NCBI RefSeq assembly: GCF_050613185.1 | Contig: NZ_CP192511.1 | Span: 2,046,001-2,110,000, forward strand | Source of the DNA: Chelonobacter sp050613185 | GTDB lineage: Bacteria > Pseudomonadota > Gammaproteobacteria > Enterobacterales > Pasteurellaceae | Length of the DNA: 64,000 bases | Reading direction: 5' to 3' | Shown here: piece after piece, positions 52,522 through 61,397 of the stretch | Layout: each line of letters begins with the position of its first letter | How positions within the stretch are numbered: the first letter of the stretch is position 1 | The notes under the pieces: model-generated | Databases searched by the model: none | What the model saw: the letters and a program-made list of their open reading frames with translations, nothing else | Told to the model about the DNA's origin: nothing | Program-made: the position numbers and the translations under genes

Positions 52522-53541
52522 ATGTATTCTTTTATTCGCAAAGGGCTGTTTTCACTGGACGCAGAGCTGGCGCATAATGTTACCGTGAAAACCTTGGCCA
52601 TTCTCGGTAAAACGCCGGCGAAATATCTGCTGCAAACCGCACTTCGCTGCCCGCAAGGCACGCCGAAAACCTGCATGGGAATCGAATTTAAAAATCCGAT
52701 CGGTTTGGCGGCGGGGGCGGATAAAAACGGCGAGGCGATTGACGGTTTCGGTGCGCTGGGGTTTGGTTTTATCGAAGTCGGCACGGTGACGCCGTTGGCG
52801 CAAGACGGCAATCCGAAACCGCGCCAGTTCCGCTTGCTCGAAGCCGAGGGGATTATCAACCGCAACGGTTTTAACAACCATGGTGTCGATCATCTGGTCG
52901 AAAATGTGAAAAAAGCGCGTTATGACGGTGTGATCGGGATTAATATCGGCAAAAATACCAGCACCTCGGTCGAAAACGGCAAAGGCGATTATATTTATTG
53001 TCTGAACAAAGTGTATAACCATGCCGGTTATATTACGATCAATATTTCCTCCCCAAATTCGCCGGGTTTGCGCCAATTGCAATATGGTGACGCGCTGGAC
53101 GATTTGTTGCAGGCGGTGAAAGCAAGACAAACGGAATTAGCGGATTATTACAACAAATACGTGCCGATTGCGGTGAAAATTGCGCCGGATCAAAGCGAAG
53201 CCGAGCTGGTGCAAATTGCCGATACCTTGCGCAGGCATAAAATAGACGGTGTCATCGCCACCAACACCACGATTTCCCGTGACAGCGTCAGCGGCATTGC
53301 CAATGCTGAGCAGCAGGGCGGATTAAGCGGCAAACCGTTGCAAAAACTCAGTACCCGAATCATTAATCGTTTACATCAAGAATTGAAAGGCGAGATTCCG
53401 ATTATCGGCAGCGGCGGGATTGATTCCGTTGCCAGCGCACAGGAAAAAATCGCTGCCGGTGCCGAGCTGTTGCAACTCTATTCCGGTTTGATTTACCACG
53501 GACCGCACTTGATCAAAACCTTGGTGGAAGGCGTTCGGTAA
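52522..53541 (+). CDS. pyrD: Dihydroorotate dehydrogenase (quinone), class 2
   Basis: PyrD oxidises dihydroorotate to orotate at the inner membrane with quinone as acceptor, in pyrimidine synthesis. The 339-residue protein has the N-terminal amphipathic helix of class 2 enzymes, then GLAAGADKNGEAIDG, NRNGFNNHG, NISSPNSPGLR with the catalytic serine, TNTTISRD and IGSGGIDSVASAQEK for FMN phosphate. Length agrees with E. coli PyrD (336). Confidence 0.96.
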   Translation: MYSFIRKGLFSLDAELAHNVTVKTLAILGKTPAKYLLQTALRCPQGTPKTCMGIEFKNPIGLAAGADKNGEAIDGFGALGFGFIEVGTVTPLAQDGNPKPRQFRLLEAEGIINRNGFNNHGVDHLVENVKKARYDGVIGINIGKNTSTSVENGKGDYIYCLNKVYNHAGYITINISSPNSPGLRQLQYGDALDDLLQAVKARQTELADYYNKYVPIAVKIAPDQSEAELVQIADTLRRHKIDGVIATNTTISRDSVSGIANAEQQGGLSGKPLQKLSTRIINRLHQELKGEIPIIGSGGIDSVASAQEKIAAGAELLQLYSGLIYHGPHLIKTLVEGVR

Positions 53542-53560
53542 GATACGTTATTTAAAAATA

Positions 53561-53597
53561 AAACGGATTTCTTATAATCAGAAACCCGTTTTTTTAT
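53561..53597. terminator. Terminator between pyrD and tehB
   Basis: AAACGGATTTCT pairs with AGAAACCCGTTT around a 7-base loop and is followed by a T-run. It lies between convergent genes and serves pyrD best. Confidence 0.8.
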
Positions 53598-53607
53598 TTG
53601 TAAACGA

Positions 53608-54471
53608 CTAGACTTTCTTCGCCAACATCGTCACGAATTTCAATTTGATCCGATTGCCGTCGGCGTCGGTTTTATGCAATTCGCCCGCTTGTTCGTTATA
53701 TTTAAGCAATTGCCAACCTTGGTAATAATTTTTCAGTTCATTTTCGGCAAAGGTGAAAGAAAACGGCATTAGGCAAGGCATATCATCGGTGGACATCGCC
53801 GCCACGATTAAATTATAACCGCCGATATTGGTATGTTGCTGCATATTAGCGATAATTGCCGGGATGTGATCGCGCTCTAGGAACATCATCACCACGGTAG
53901 AAAGGATAAAGTCGTAATTGTCTTGAATTGCCGCTTGGTTAATGTCGTAAAGTGCGGTTTTGACGTTGCTTAATTTTTCTTTCTCGATCACCGAATCTAA
54001 AAATGCAATGCTGGTTTCATTCTGATCCCAAGCGTCAACCTCAAAGCCCTGCACGCCGAGAAATACAGAATTGCGTCCTTGACCGCAGCCGAGATCCAAG
54101 GTTTTGCAAGGCTGAACAAATTGCATGGCATTAATTACTTCGGAATGGGTTGCTGTCATATTGTATTTTTTGGCAACATAATCTTGCGGCAAGCAATAAA
54201 ATTCCAAATAACATTGCAAATCATCGGACAGGGGCGAAACACGGTGCCATTGTTGTGGTTCGACAAACGGCGGTTGGTTTGCCGTATCAAAAATATAACG
54301 ATTTAATATTTTACCGGATTCGTCCAATTCAAAATACTCAAGGGAACCGGAAAGAATAGTGACTTTTGCCCAAGTGCCGACTTTGGTGTTGTGCATTTCG
54401 CGGAACATTTGCGGCAGGGTATCTTTGCTCCAAATCGGCATTTTTTTGTAACAAATTAATTGTGAGTGCAT
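53608..54471 (-). CDS. tehB: SAM-dependent methyltransferase TehB (long, two-domain form)
   Basis: A 287-residue TehB of the H. influenzae type. Residues 1-90 are a DUF1971-like cupin-type domain (around WAKVTILSGSLEYFEL) and the rest is a class I methyltransferase with TLDLGCGQGRNSVFLG for SAM and DFILSTVVMMFL. TehB methylates tellurite and gives resistance; in H. influenzae it is also linked to oxidative stress and haem use. No tehA neighbour is seen here. It is convergent with pyrD. Confidence 0.92.
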   Translation of the reverse strand: MHSQLICYKKMPIWSKDTLPQMFREMHNTKVGTWAKVTILSGSLEYFELDESGKILNRYIFDTANQPPFVEPQQWHRVSPLSDDLQCYLEFYCLPQDYVAKKYNMTATHSEVINAMQFVQPCKTLDLGCGQGRNSVFLGVQGFEVDAWDQNETSIAFLDSVIEKEKLSNVKTALYDINQAAIQDNYDFILSTVVMMFLERDHIPAIIANMQQHTNIGGYNLIVAAMSTDDMPCLMPFSFTFAENELKNYYQGWQLLKYNEQAGELHKTDADGNRIKLKFVTMLAKKV

Positions 54472-54652
54472 AGCGTATCCTTAAAGATATATTTAAAATA
54501 TTTATTTTTTGTGGATTTTAAAGAAAATTTATTGGCGAGGCAATTATTTCCGACAGATTTAGTCAAGTTTACTTAAATTTGTCGAGTTACTGGCTTATCT
54601 TATGTTAAAATCAACACTAATTTAACATATCAGCGCAAGGGAAGGAGTCACG

Positions 54653-55555
54653 ATGACCGCAACCACAGAAACGACCAATATTGATATTCAGGCCCAGACT
54701 GCGGCTTTGATCAACGGTGTGCAGCAGCTTGATCTCAATAGTTTATTAAATCAATGGATCATTCCTTACGGCACAAAAATCTTATTGGCAATTGTGATTT
54801 ATCTGATCGGTAAATTATTGGCGAGATTATTCAGTGGTTTATTGGGCAAAGTCGTACTCAGATCGAGCAAAGATGAAATGTTACAGGGTTTTGTCAGCTC
54901 AATTAGTTACTTCCTTTTTCTCTTAATTGTGATTATTGCCGCACTATCCCAATTAGGGATTAACACCAGTTCGTTGGTGGCATTGATCGGGGCGGCGGGT
55001 TTAGCCGTCGGTTTGGCACTGCAAAATTCGTTACAAAATTTTGCCGCCGGGGTGATGATTTTAATCTTCAAACCATTTAAAAAAGGCGATTTTATTGAAG
55101 CCGGCGGCGTCAGCGGAGCGGTAACGCAAATCGGGTTGTTGGTGGTCGAGTTGCGCACCGGAGACAATAAAACCGTATTGGTACCGAATGGGAAAGTCTT
55201 CGGTGACAGTATTACCAACTATTCCGCCAATGAAACCCGCCGCGTCGACTTTATTTTCGACATTGCTTACAGCAGTGACATTGGCAAAGCCAAACGGATT
55301 ATTGCCGATTGTCTGGCGCAGGAATCGCGTATTTTAAGCAATCCACAAGCGACAATTGCCGTGGGCTCTTTGGCTGCCAGCAGTGTGCAACTGTTTGTGC
55401 GCCCTTGGGCGAAAACGGCGGATTACTGGGGCGTTTATTATGCCATTACCGAGAATGTTAAATTGGCATTTGATCGGGAGGGGATTGAGATTCCGTTTAA
55501 CCAATTGGATGTGCATTTTCCCGAGAACAGCGCGGCGAGTTTGGGAAAACAATAG
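54653..55555 (+). CDS. mscS: Small-conductance mechanosensitive channel MscS
   Basis: A 300-residue inner-membrane channel that opens under hypo-osmotic stress. Two transmembrane helices (about residues 43-62 and 82-103) precede the pore helix TM3, with GAAGLAVGLALQNSLQNFAAGVMI showing the glycine/alanine packing of the MscS pore. The beta domain with FKPFKKGDFIEAGG and the C-terminal alpha/beta vestibule follow. AAGGAG precedes ATG 54653. Its original USS-dyad terminator is split by an IS4-family element. Confidence 0.94.
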   Translation: MTATTETTNIDIQAQTAALINGVQQLDLNSLLNQWIIPYGTKILLAIVIYLIGKLLARLFSGLLGKVVLRSSKDEMLQGFVSSISYFLFLLIVIIAALSQLGINTSSLVALIGAAGLAVGLALQNSLQNFAAGVMILIFKPFKKGDFIEAGGVSGAVTQIGLLVVELRTGDNKTVLVPNGKVFGDSITNYSANETRRVDFIFDIAYSSDIGKAKRIIADCLAQESRILSNPQATIAVGSLAASSVQLFVRPWAKTADYWGVYYAITENVKLAFDREGIEIPFNQLDVHFPENSAASLGKQ

Positions 55556-55566
55556 ACGGAAAGTAA

Positions 55567-55585
55567 AAGTGCGGTTTTTATACCG
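55567..55585 (+). repeat. Left flank of IS4 element: USS and left target copy
   Basis: AAGTGCGGT (55567-55575) runs into CGGTTTTTATACCG (55572-55585), which ends directly at the IS left end. This is the left half of the former mscS/tmaR USS-dyad terminator plus the inner half of its right arm. Confidence 0.75.
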
Positions 55586-55630
55586 TAATGCCGATCAGTT
55601 AAGCAACTTGACCGATCCAAATGATCATTT

Positions 55631-55664
55631 AATAATCCAATCATGATTTCGTGATTGGATTATT
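55631..55664 (+). promoter_or_regulatory. Perfect hairpin before the transposase start
   Basis: AATAATCCAATCA (55631-55643) pairs perfectly with TGATTGGATTATT (55652-55664) around an 8-base loop, ending 5 bases before the transposase ATG. RNA read in from outside would fold over the ribosome site and limit transposase synthesis, as known for IS10 and IS50. Confidence 0.6.
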
Positions 55665-55668
55665 TCTT

Positions 55669-56991
55669 ATGACATTGCAACAAGACCTTTATCAAACCAT
55701 ACTCAGTTCAAAAGTCTATCAACTTGAAAAACTCAATCAATTTCTAGATCCCGTATTATTGGAACAAGCCTTCAATATTTCCGGCGTCGCCACAGTAAGA
55801 AAACGGCGTTTGCCACTCACTGCCGTGCTATGGGCGGTTATCGGTATGAGTTTATATCGTAAACAATCTTTGAACGATATCATCAATCGATTAGATTTAG
55901 CCTTGCCGGGCAAACAGCTCATCACTGCACCGAGCGCAATCGTTCAGGCTAGACAACGCTTAGGAGCAGAAAGTGTAAAACGCGTTTTTGAATTAACAGC
56001 CGAACACTATTTTGCCGAAAACCAACCGCACTTACCACACTGGCGAAATCTCAATTTGTTTGCGGTGGATGGTGTCGTTTGGCGGACAGAAGATACGCAG
56101 GAAAACCAACAGGCTTTTGGACGTTCAGGACATACCAACGGTTTATCCGATTACCCTCAAATTAAAGCCGTTTGCCATATGGAATTGACCAGTCACTTGA
56201 TTGTTAATGCGCATTTCGCGCCTTACCGTACAAGCGAAATGACCTTAGCCGAGCCGCTCATTACCACAACCCCGTCGAATAGCTTAACCTTATTCGATAA
56301 AGGATTTTATTCATTACGATTACTTTATCATTGGCAGAATCACAACGAAAATAAACATTGGTTGATTCCGGTAAGAAAAGGACTGAGATATGAGGTTTTG
56401 ACCGTTCACAGCGAAACGGATAAGCGTATCAAACTCAAGACGACACAGCCATCAAGAAAGCGGGATAGTGATTTACCGACCTATATAGAAGCCCGATTAA
56501 TTGAAAAACACGAAAAGGGGAAATCCTTCCAAATATTGACCTCATTACTGGAACCGGAATTATACCCTGCAGAGGAAGTTATCGGACTTTATCGCCATCG
56601 TTGGGGGATTGAACCGGGTTACCGGGAAGTGAAACAATATTTACTAAATAGTGCCTACACGTTACGCAGTAAAAAGTCGGAAATGGTTAAACAAGAATTA
56701 TGGGGTGTGTTGCTGGCTTATAATTTAATTCGGCGAGCAATGTGTGAAGCGACGAAATTACAACAGGGACTCAGCCCGGTTCAGCTGAGTTTTAGCAGTT
56801 GTTCAGCTGCGGTGATTGCATTTTTTACCACGATGCCTCTCAGTAGCCCAAGCAAATTACCCCAATTATATCAACTTTTACTCAACCAACTTGCTACCTA
56901 TAAATTGCCGAAACGGCGCAACAGGAAACCTTATCCAAGATGGGTTAGAGAAAAAACAAAAAAATATTGCACAAAAAAACGCCAGCCTTAA
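55669..56991 (+). CDS. IS4-family transposase
   Basis: A 440-residue DDE transposase with the IS4 N-terminal domain (about residues 15-105) and a DDE_Tnp_1 catalytic core. The acidic residues are visible in LFAVDGVVWR, LTLFDKGFYSL, and the glutamate of the YREK signature in YRHRWGIEPGYREVK (Y-2-R-3-E-6-K spacing exact). The C-terminus is basic. ATG 55669 is used, since the longer frame begins inside the hairpin. The frame is uninterrupted, so the element may still be active. Confidence 0.92.
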   Translation: MTLQQDLYQTILSSKVYQLEKLNQFLDPVLLEQAFNISGVATVRKRRLPLTAVLWAVIGMSLYRKQSLNDIINRLDLALPGKQLITAPSAIVQARQRLGAESVKRVFELTAEHYFAENQPHLPHWRNLNLFAVDGVVWRTEDTQENQQAFGRSGHTNGLSDYPQIKAVCHMELTSHLIVNAHFAPYRTSEMTLAEPLITTTPSNSLTLFDKGFYSLRLLYHWQNHNENKHWLIPVRKGLRYEVLTVHSETDKRIKLKTTQPSRKRDSDLPTYIEARLIEKHEKGKSFQILTSLLEPELYPAEEVIGLYRHRWGIEPGYREVKQYLLNSAYTLRSKKSEMVKQELWGVLLAYNLIRRAMCEATKLQQGLSPVQLSFSSCSAAVIAFFTTMPLSSPSKLPQLYQLLLNQLATYKLPKRRNRKPYPRWVREKTKKYCTKKRQP

Positions 56992-57004
56992 CTGACTGGC
57001 ATTA

Positions 57005-57021
57005 CGGTTTAGACCGCACTT
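57005..57021 (-). repeat. Right flank of IS4 element: right target copy and USS
   Basis: CGGTTTAGACCG (57005-57016) begins at the IS right end and runs into the inverted USS ACCGCACTT (57013-57021). Joined with the left flank it would restore a USS-dyad terminator. Confidence 0.75.
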
Positions 57022-57049
57022 TGCATGGTTAAGCGTTGAATGGTGTCGT

Positions 57050-57379
57050 TTATTTTTTGAGTTGGCGGGCTTTACTTTGTTCCGCCATTTTTTTGCTGAT
57101 TTCGCGCCGTTGTTTGGAGTTTTCCGCATTGCGAATCACATAATCGTCAATCCGATCTTCGTAATCGTCGCGCATACTGGCGATGATGGTGCGAATATCC
57201 GCCACGCTCATTTCATCATTAATATATTGATTCAGATTGTCCAACAATAAAACCCGTTTTTGGTTGTCACGAATTTTACGCTCGATATCAACCATATCGC
57301 GTTTTAATTTGTTTTTTTGACGAGCCATGCTGACATACTCCAATACGTCTTGAAAACATTGTTTGTTTACCGCTTCCAT
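57050..57379 (-). CDS. tmaR: PTS system regulator TmaR (YeeX family)
   Basis: A 109-residue charged, mostly helical protein. The body (FQDVLEYVSMARQKNKLKRD, KIRDNQKRVLLLDNLNQYI and MRDDYEDRIDDYVIRNAE) matches E. coli YeeX/TmaR in order and length. TmaR forms polar clusters and holds PTS enzyme I there to moderate sugar uptake. ATG 57379 gives the family start MEAVNKQCFQDV; an in-frame start four codons upstream is less likely. It is convergent with mscS, with the IS4 element between. Confidence 0.88.
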   Translation of the reverse strand: MEAVNKQCFQDVLEYVSMARQKNKLKRDMVDIERKIRDNQKRVLLLDNLNQYINDEMSVADIRTIIASMRDDYEDRIDDYVIRNAENSKQRREISKKMAEQSKARQLKK

Positions 57380-57556
57380 TTTCACTCTCACTTATTTGAT
57401 TATTGATAACATCCTTAATTTATCCTTTTTAGTCAGGATCGTCAAAGGCTTCGATTAAGAAAAATCGTCGCAAATGCGACAAAGCGATTGATAAGAGCGG
57501 AAGGGAATGATAAAACTAAGTTTATTTATTTCATTTCTCGAGTTAAGGTCAACAAC

Positions 57557-58648
57557 ATGTCTCAAGTATTTAATTTCAGTGCCGGTCCGGCAATGATGCC
57601 GCCTGCGGTTTTAGCACAAGCACAACAGGAGTTGTTAAACTGGGAAGGGCTGCAAACCTCGGTGATGGAAGTGAGCCACCGCGGTAAACATTTTATGGCA
57701 TTGGCAGCGCGCTCGATCCAACAGCTCCGTGAATTAATGGCGATTCCGGATAATTACCAAGTGCTGTTTGCCCAAGGCGGCGCGCGCGGGCAATTTGCGG
57801 CAATTCCCATGAATTTATTAAGCCAAAACGGCAAAGCCCTGTATCTGAACAGTGGCTATTGGTCGGGCGCGGCAGCGAAAGAAGCCCGTTTGTTCGGTGA
57901 AATCGACGAAATCACGATTAGCGCCGAACAAGACGGCGTCGTCGGTGTGGCGCAACTGGATTTCAGTGATGTTGCGGCACAATACGATTATGTGCATTAC
58001 TGCCCGAATGAAACCATCAGCGGCGTGGAGATTTTTGATGTGCCGAATGTCGGTGAGGCGGTGTTGGTGGCGGATATGTCGTCCAATATTCTTTCCCGTC
58101 CGATTGATGTCAGTAAATTCGGCGTGATTTATGCCGGTGCGCAAAAAAATATGGGGCCTTCAGGCATTGTGATTTTAATCGTGCGTGATGATTTGATTGG
58201 TAAAGCGCGCGCGAATACACCGTCAATTTGGAATTACCAAATTCTGCGCGACAACGACTCAATGTTCAACACCCCGCCGACATTCGCGTGGTATCTCTGC
58301 TCGTTGGTGTTCCAATGGCTGTCGGATAACGGCGGTTTAAACGCAATGGAAGGTCGCAACCGTGCCAAAGCGGAAAAACTGTATGCCTATCTCGATCAAA
58401 GTGATTTTTACCGTAATACTGTCGCCGTTGCCAACCGCTCTTTGATGAACGTGACCTTTACCGCCGACAACGACGAATTGAACGCCAAATTCGTTGCCGA
58501 AGCCACCAAGTGCGGTTTACAAGCGTTAAAAGGACACCGTATCGTCGGCGGCATGCGCGCCTCGATTTACAACGCTATGCCGATTGAAGGCGTGGAAGCG
58601 CTAATCGCCTTTATGCAGCGTTTTGCGCAAGAGAATAAAAACGCATAA
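57557..58648 (+). CDS. serC: Phosphoserine aminotransferase
   Basis: SerC is a class V PLP aminotransferase that makes phosphoserine and also acts in pyridoxal phosphate synthesis. The 363-residue protein starts VFNFSAGPAMMPPAVL, with the PLP lysine in YAGAQKNMGPSG and GGMRASIYNA near the end. ATG 57557 is chosen on family similarity; 23 extra upstream codons have none. hisC follows after 14 bases and aroA further on, giving an amino-acid synthesis group. Confidence 0.95.
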   Translation: MSQVFNFSAGPAMMPPAVLAQAQQELLNWEGLQTSVMEVSHRGKHFMALAARSIQQLRELMAIPDNYQVLFAQGGARGQFAAIPMNLLSQNGKALYLNSGYWSGAAAKEARLFGEIDEITISAEQDGVVGVAQLDFSDVAAQYDYVHYCPNETISGVEIFDVPNVGEAVLVADMSSNILSRPIDVSKFGVIYAGAQKNMGPSGIVILIVRDDLIGKARANTPSIWNYQILRDNDSMFNTPPTFAWYLCSLVFQWLSDNGGLNAMEGRNRAKAEKLYAYLDQSDFYRNTVAVANRSLMNVTFTADNDELNAKFVAEATKCGLQALKGHRIVGGMRASIYNAMPIEGVEALIAFMQRFAQENKNA

Positions 58649-58662
58649 AAACAGAGGACACT

Positions 58663-59760
58663 ATGAAATTTATCGACATCGCCAATCCGGGCGTGCGCGA
58701 GCTGTCGCCGTATCAGGCAGGCAAACCGATTGAAGAACTGGAACGCGAATTGGGCATTGCCAATATCGTCAAATTGGCGTCGAATGAAAATCCGTTCGGC
58801 TTTCCGCAAAGCGCGAAACAGGCGATCCAACAGCAATTAGACGATTTAACCCGTTATCCTGACGCCAACGGCTTTGAACTGAAACGGGCGATTGCGCAAA
58901 AATTCGGCGTGCAAGCGGAACAAATCACTTTAGGCAACGGCTCGAACGACTTGTTGGAAATCACTGCCCACACCTTTTTAAATGCCAACGATGAAGTGAT
59001 TTTTTCGCAATACACTTTTATTGTCTATCCGTTGGTTTCGCAAGCAATCAACGCCAAAGCGGTGATTGTGCCGGCGAAAGAGTACGGACATGATTTAGAC
59101 GGTTTTTTAGCGGCAATCAGTGAAAAAACCAAAGTCATTTATATCGCCAACCCGAATAATCCGACCGGCACATTTTTAACCGCGGCGCAAATCGAAGCAT
59201 TTTTAGCCAAGGTTCCGGCGCATATTCTGGTGATTTTAGATGAGGCTTATACCGAATTTACCTCCGCCGATGAGCGTGTGCCGTCATTTAACCTATTGCA
59301 AAAATACCCGAATTTAGTGGTGTGCCGCACTTTATCCAAAGCCTACGGCTTGGCGGGCTTACGTATTGGTTATATGGTGTCGTCGCCGGAGGTTGCCGAT
59401 TTGTGCAACCGTGTGCGCCAGCCGTTTAACTGCAACAGCTTGGCATTAAGCGCGGCGGTGGCGGTGGTGAATGATGATGTTTTCATCGAAAAAGTGGCGG
59501 AAAACAACCGTCGAGGTTTAAAACAGTTGGAAACCTTTTTCCAACAAAAAGGCTTGGCGTATGTGCCGTCAAAAGGCAATTTTATCACCTTGGATCTCAA
59601 ACAACCTGCCGCCCCGATTTATCAAAAATTACTGGAAAACGGCGTGATCGTGCGCCCGATTGCCGGTTACGGCTTGCCGAATCACCTGCGTATCAGCATT
59701 GGTTTGCCTGAGGAAAACCAACGCTTTATTGACGCCTTGAGTCTGATTTTAGGGTTGTAA
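58663..59760 (+). CDS. hisC: Histidinol-phosphate aminotransferase
   Basis: A 365-residue class I/II PLP aminotransferase of the HisC type. Marks are LASNENPFGFP, TLGNGSNDLLEI, NPNNPTGTF, LDEAYTEF and the PLP lysine in RTLSKAYGLAGLRIGY. It resembles the second HisC (HisC2) seen next to serC outside his operons, which may also transaminate aromatic acids. GAGGACACT precedes ATG 58663. Confidence 0.93.
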   Translation: MKFIDIANPGVRELSPYQAGKPIEELERELGIANIVKLASNENPFGFPQSAKQAIQQQLDDLTRYPDANGFELKRAIAQKFGVQAEQITLGNGSNDLLEITAHTFLNANDEVIFSQYTFIVYPLVSQAINAKAVIVPAKEYGHDLDGFLAAISEKTKVIYIANPNNPTGTFLTAAQIEAFLAKVPAHILVILDEAYTEFTSADERVPSFNLLQKYPNLVVCRTLSKAYGLAGLRIGYMVSSPEVADLCNRVRQPFNCNSLALSAAVAVVNDDVFIEKVAENNRRGLKQLETFFQQKGLAYVPSKGNFITLDLKQPAAPIYQKLLENGVIVRPIAGYGLPNHLRISIGLPEENQRFIDALSLILGL

Positions 59761-59789
59761 TATCTATAACGTATTGATAAATATTGCAG

Positions 59790-59889
59790 GGGCGGATTCT
59801 ATATCCGCCCGAACCGCACTTTGCGTTTATGCTTTATTTATTGAATGCTTATATCGTTCTTCGTACACGGGCGGATATAGAATCCGCCC
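59790..59889. repeat. USS-carrying palindromic repeat, copy C
   Basis: Two 21-bp arms (59790-59810 and 59869-59889) are perfect inverted copies and each is a palindrome with 5-bp spacer. The USS ACCGCACTT (59813-59821) follows the left arm at the same spacing as in copies A and B. The arm spacer (TCTAT/ATAGA) differs from copy A (GGTAT/ATACC), but pairing between the two arms is kept in each copy. It fills the hisC-aroA gap. Confidence 0.8.
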
Positions 59890-59922
59890 GTGCTTTGACT
59901 AAATAGCTTTAATGAGTAATCT

Positions 59923-61230
59923 ATGCAACAACCAACTTCCATTACTTTGAACCCGATCACCCGTGTCGAAGGCACAATTAATCTGCCCGGTTCAAAAAGC
60001 CTGTCGAACCGTGCCTTATTGTTAGCGGCATTGGCAAAGGGCACAACCAATGTCACTAATTTGCTCGATAGCGACGATGTGCACCATATGTTGAATGCGT
60101 TAAAGCAGCTTGGCGTTGAGTATCAGCTGTCGCAAGATAAAACCGAATGTAAAGTGACAGGGTTGGGCGGCGCGTTCCGCTGGCAGTCGGGTTTATCGCT
60201 GTATTTAGGCAATGCCGGCACGGCAATGCGTCCGTTGGCGGCGGCGTTGTGTTTGCACAACCCGCAAGCGGACGCGAGCGAAATCGTATTGACCGGTGAA
60301 CCGCGCATGAAAGAACGCCCGATTAAGCATTTGGTCGACGCATTGCGCCAAGCCGGAGCGGAAATCGATTATCTGGAAAACGACGGCTATCCGCCGCTGG
60401 CGATTCGCAATAGCGGCTTAAACGGCGGCAAAGTGCGGATCGACGGCTCGGTCTCCAGCCAGTTCCTGACCGCACTTTTAATGGCTGCGCCGTTGGCTGA
60501 AGCCGATACCGAAATTGAAATTATCGGCGAGTTGGTGTCAAAACCCTATATCGCCATCACCTTAAAGATGATGGCGGCTTTCGGCGTGCGGGTGCAAAAT
60601 CAGGATTACCGCACTTTCCTTGTCAAGGGGCAACAACAATACCACGCGGTTGGCGAATATTTAGTGGAGGGCGACGCGTCGTCCGCCTCTTATTTCTTAG
60701 CCGCCGCTGCGATTAAAGGCAAAGTGCGGGTAACCGGAATCGGTAAAAACAGTATCCAAGGGGATCGCTTGTTTGCCGAGGTATTGGAAAAAATGGGGGC
60801 GAAAGTCACTTGGGGCGACAGCTTTATCGAAGCGGAACAGGGCGAATTGCACGGTGTTGATATGGATATGAACCATATTCCCGACGCGGCAATGACCATT
60901 GCCACCACCGCACTTTTCGCCCAAGGCGAAACGGTGATCCGCAATATTTACAACTGGCGGGTGAAAGAAACCGACCGTTTAAGCGCGATGGCGACCGAAT
61001 TGCGTAAAGTGGGGGCAACGGTGGAGGAGGGGGAAGATTATATCCGTATTCAGCCGCTGTCACTCAGCCAATTCCAACACGCCGAGATTGAAACCTACAA
61101 CGATCACCGTATGGCAATGTGTTTTGCACTGATTGCGCTGTCGGATACGTCGGTGACGATTCTTGATCCGAATTGCACGGCAAAAACCTTCCCGACCTTT
61201 TTTGATCAATTTTTAGCAATCGCAAAATAA
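59923..61230 (+). CDS. aroA: 3-phosphoshikimate 1-carboxyvinyltransferase (EPSP synthase)
   Basis: AroA joins phosphoenolpyruvate to shikimate-3-phosphate in aromatic amino-acid synthesis. The 435-residue class I enzyme has LPGSKSLSNRALLLAALAKG, LGNAGTAMRPLAAAL with the glycine of glyphosate-sensitive forms, RIDGSVSSQFLTALLMA and YNDHRMAMCFAL. Several USS lie inside it. A USS-dyad terminator follows. Confidence 0.96.
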   Translation: MQQPTSITLNPITRVEGTINLPGSKSLSNRALLLAALAKGTTNVTNLLDSDDVHHMLNALKQLGVEYQLSQDKTECKVTGLGGAFRWQSGLSLYLGNAGTAMRPLAAALCLHNPQADASEIVLTGEPRMKERPIKHLVDALRQAGAEIDYLENDGYPPLAIRNSGLNGGKVRIDGSVSSQFLTALLMAAPLAEADTEIEIIGELVSKPYIAITLKMMAAFGVRVQNQDYRTFLVKGQQQYHAVGEYLVEGDASSASYFLAAAAIKGKVRVTGIGKNSIQGDRLFAEVLEKMGAKVTWGDSFIEAEQGELHGVDMDMNHIPDAAMTIATTALFAQGETVIRNIYNWRVKETDRLSAMATELRKVGATVEEGEDYIRIQPLSLSQFQHAEIETYNDHRMAMCFALIALSDTSVTILDPNCTAKTFPTFFDQFLAIAK

Positions 61231-61235
61231 CCGTT

Positions 61236-61269
61236 TAGACCGCACTTTCATTGCATAAAGTGCGGTCTA
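61236..61269 (+). terminator. USS-dyad terminator of aroA
   Basis: TAGACCGCACTTT (61236-61248) pairs with AAAGTGCGGTCTA (61257-61269), a 13-bp stem that contains two inverted USS, and is followed by TTGATTTTTT. Confidence 0.9.
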
Positions 61270-61397
61270 ATTGATTTTTTATGCAATAAAATGAATTTTT
61301 ATTTTAATCCTAGACTTTAAATGTGATTTAGCGCATAATATTCAACCGCAAAATACGCATTAATCTCATCTCAACGATTATCTTTATAGGAACTCTT

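Larger units (their letters stand above)
55586..57004 (+). mobile_element. IS4-family insertion sequence (IS4 subgroup), 1419 bp
   Basis: The ends are imperfect 18-bp inverted repeats: left TAATGCCGATCAGTTAAG (55586-55603) and right, on the minus strand, TAATGCCAGTCAGTTAAG (57004-56987), with 16 of 18 identical. As far as I recall, the left end is the same as that of E. coli IS4 (about 1.4 kb), and the size agrees. One complete transposase gene fills it. Flanking bases CGGTTTTTATACCG (left) and CGGTTTAGACCG (right) look like an imperfect target duplication of 12-14 bp, in range for IS4. The site is inside the convergent terminator between mscS and tmaR. Confidence 0.85.

Noticed and set aside
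61321..61397. ArgR box upstream of argG
   Set aside because: Only one half-like ATATTCA was seen; no paired 18-bp operator could be aligned.
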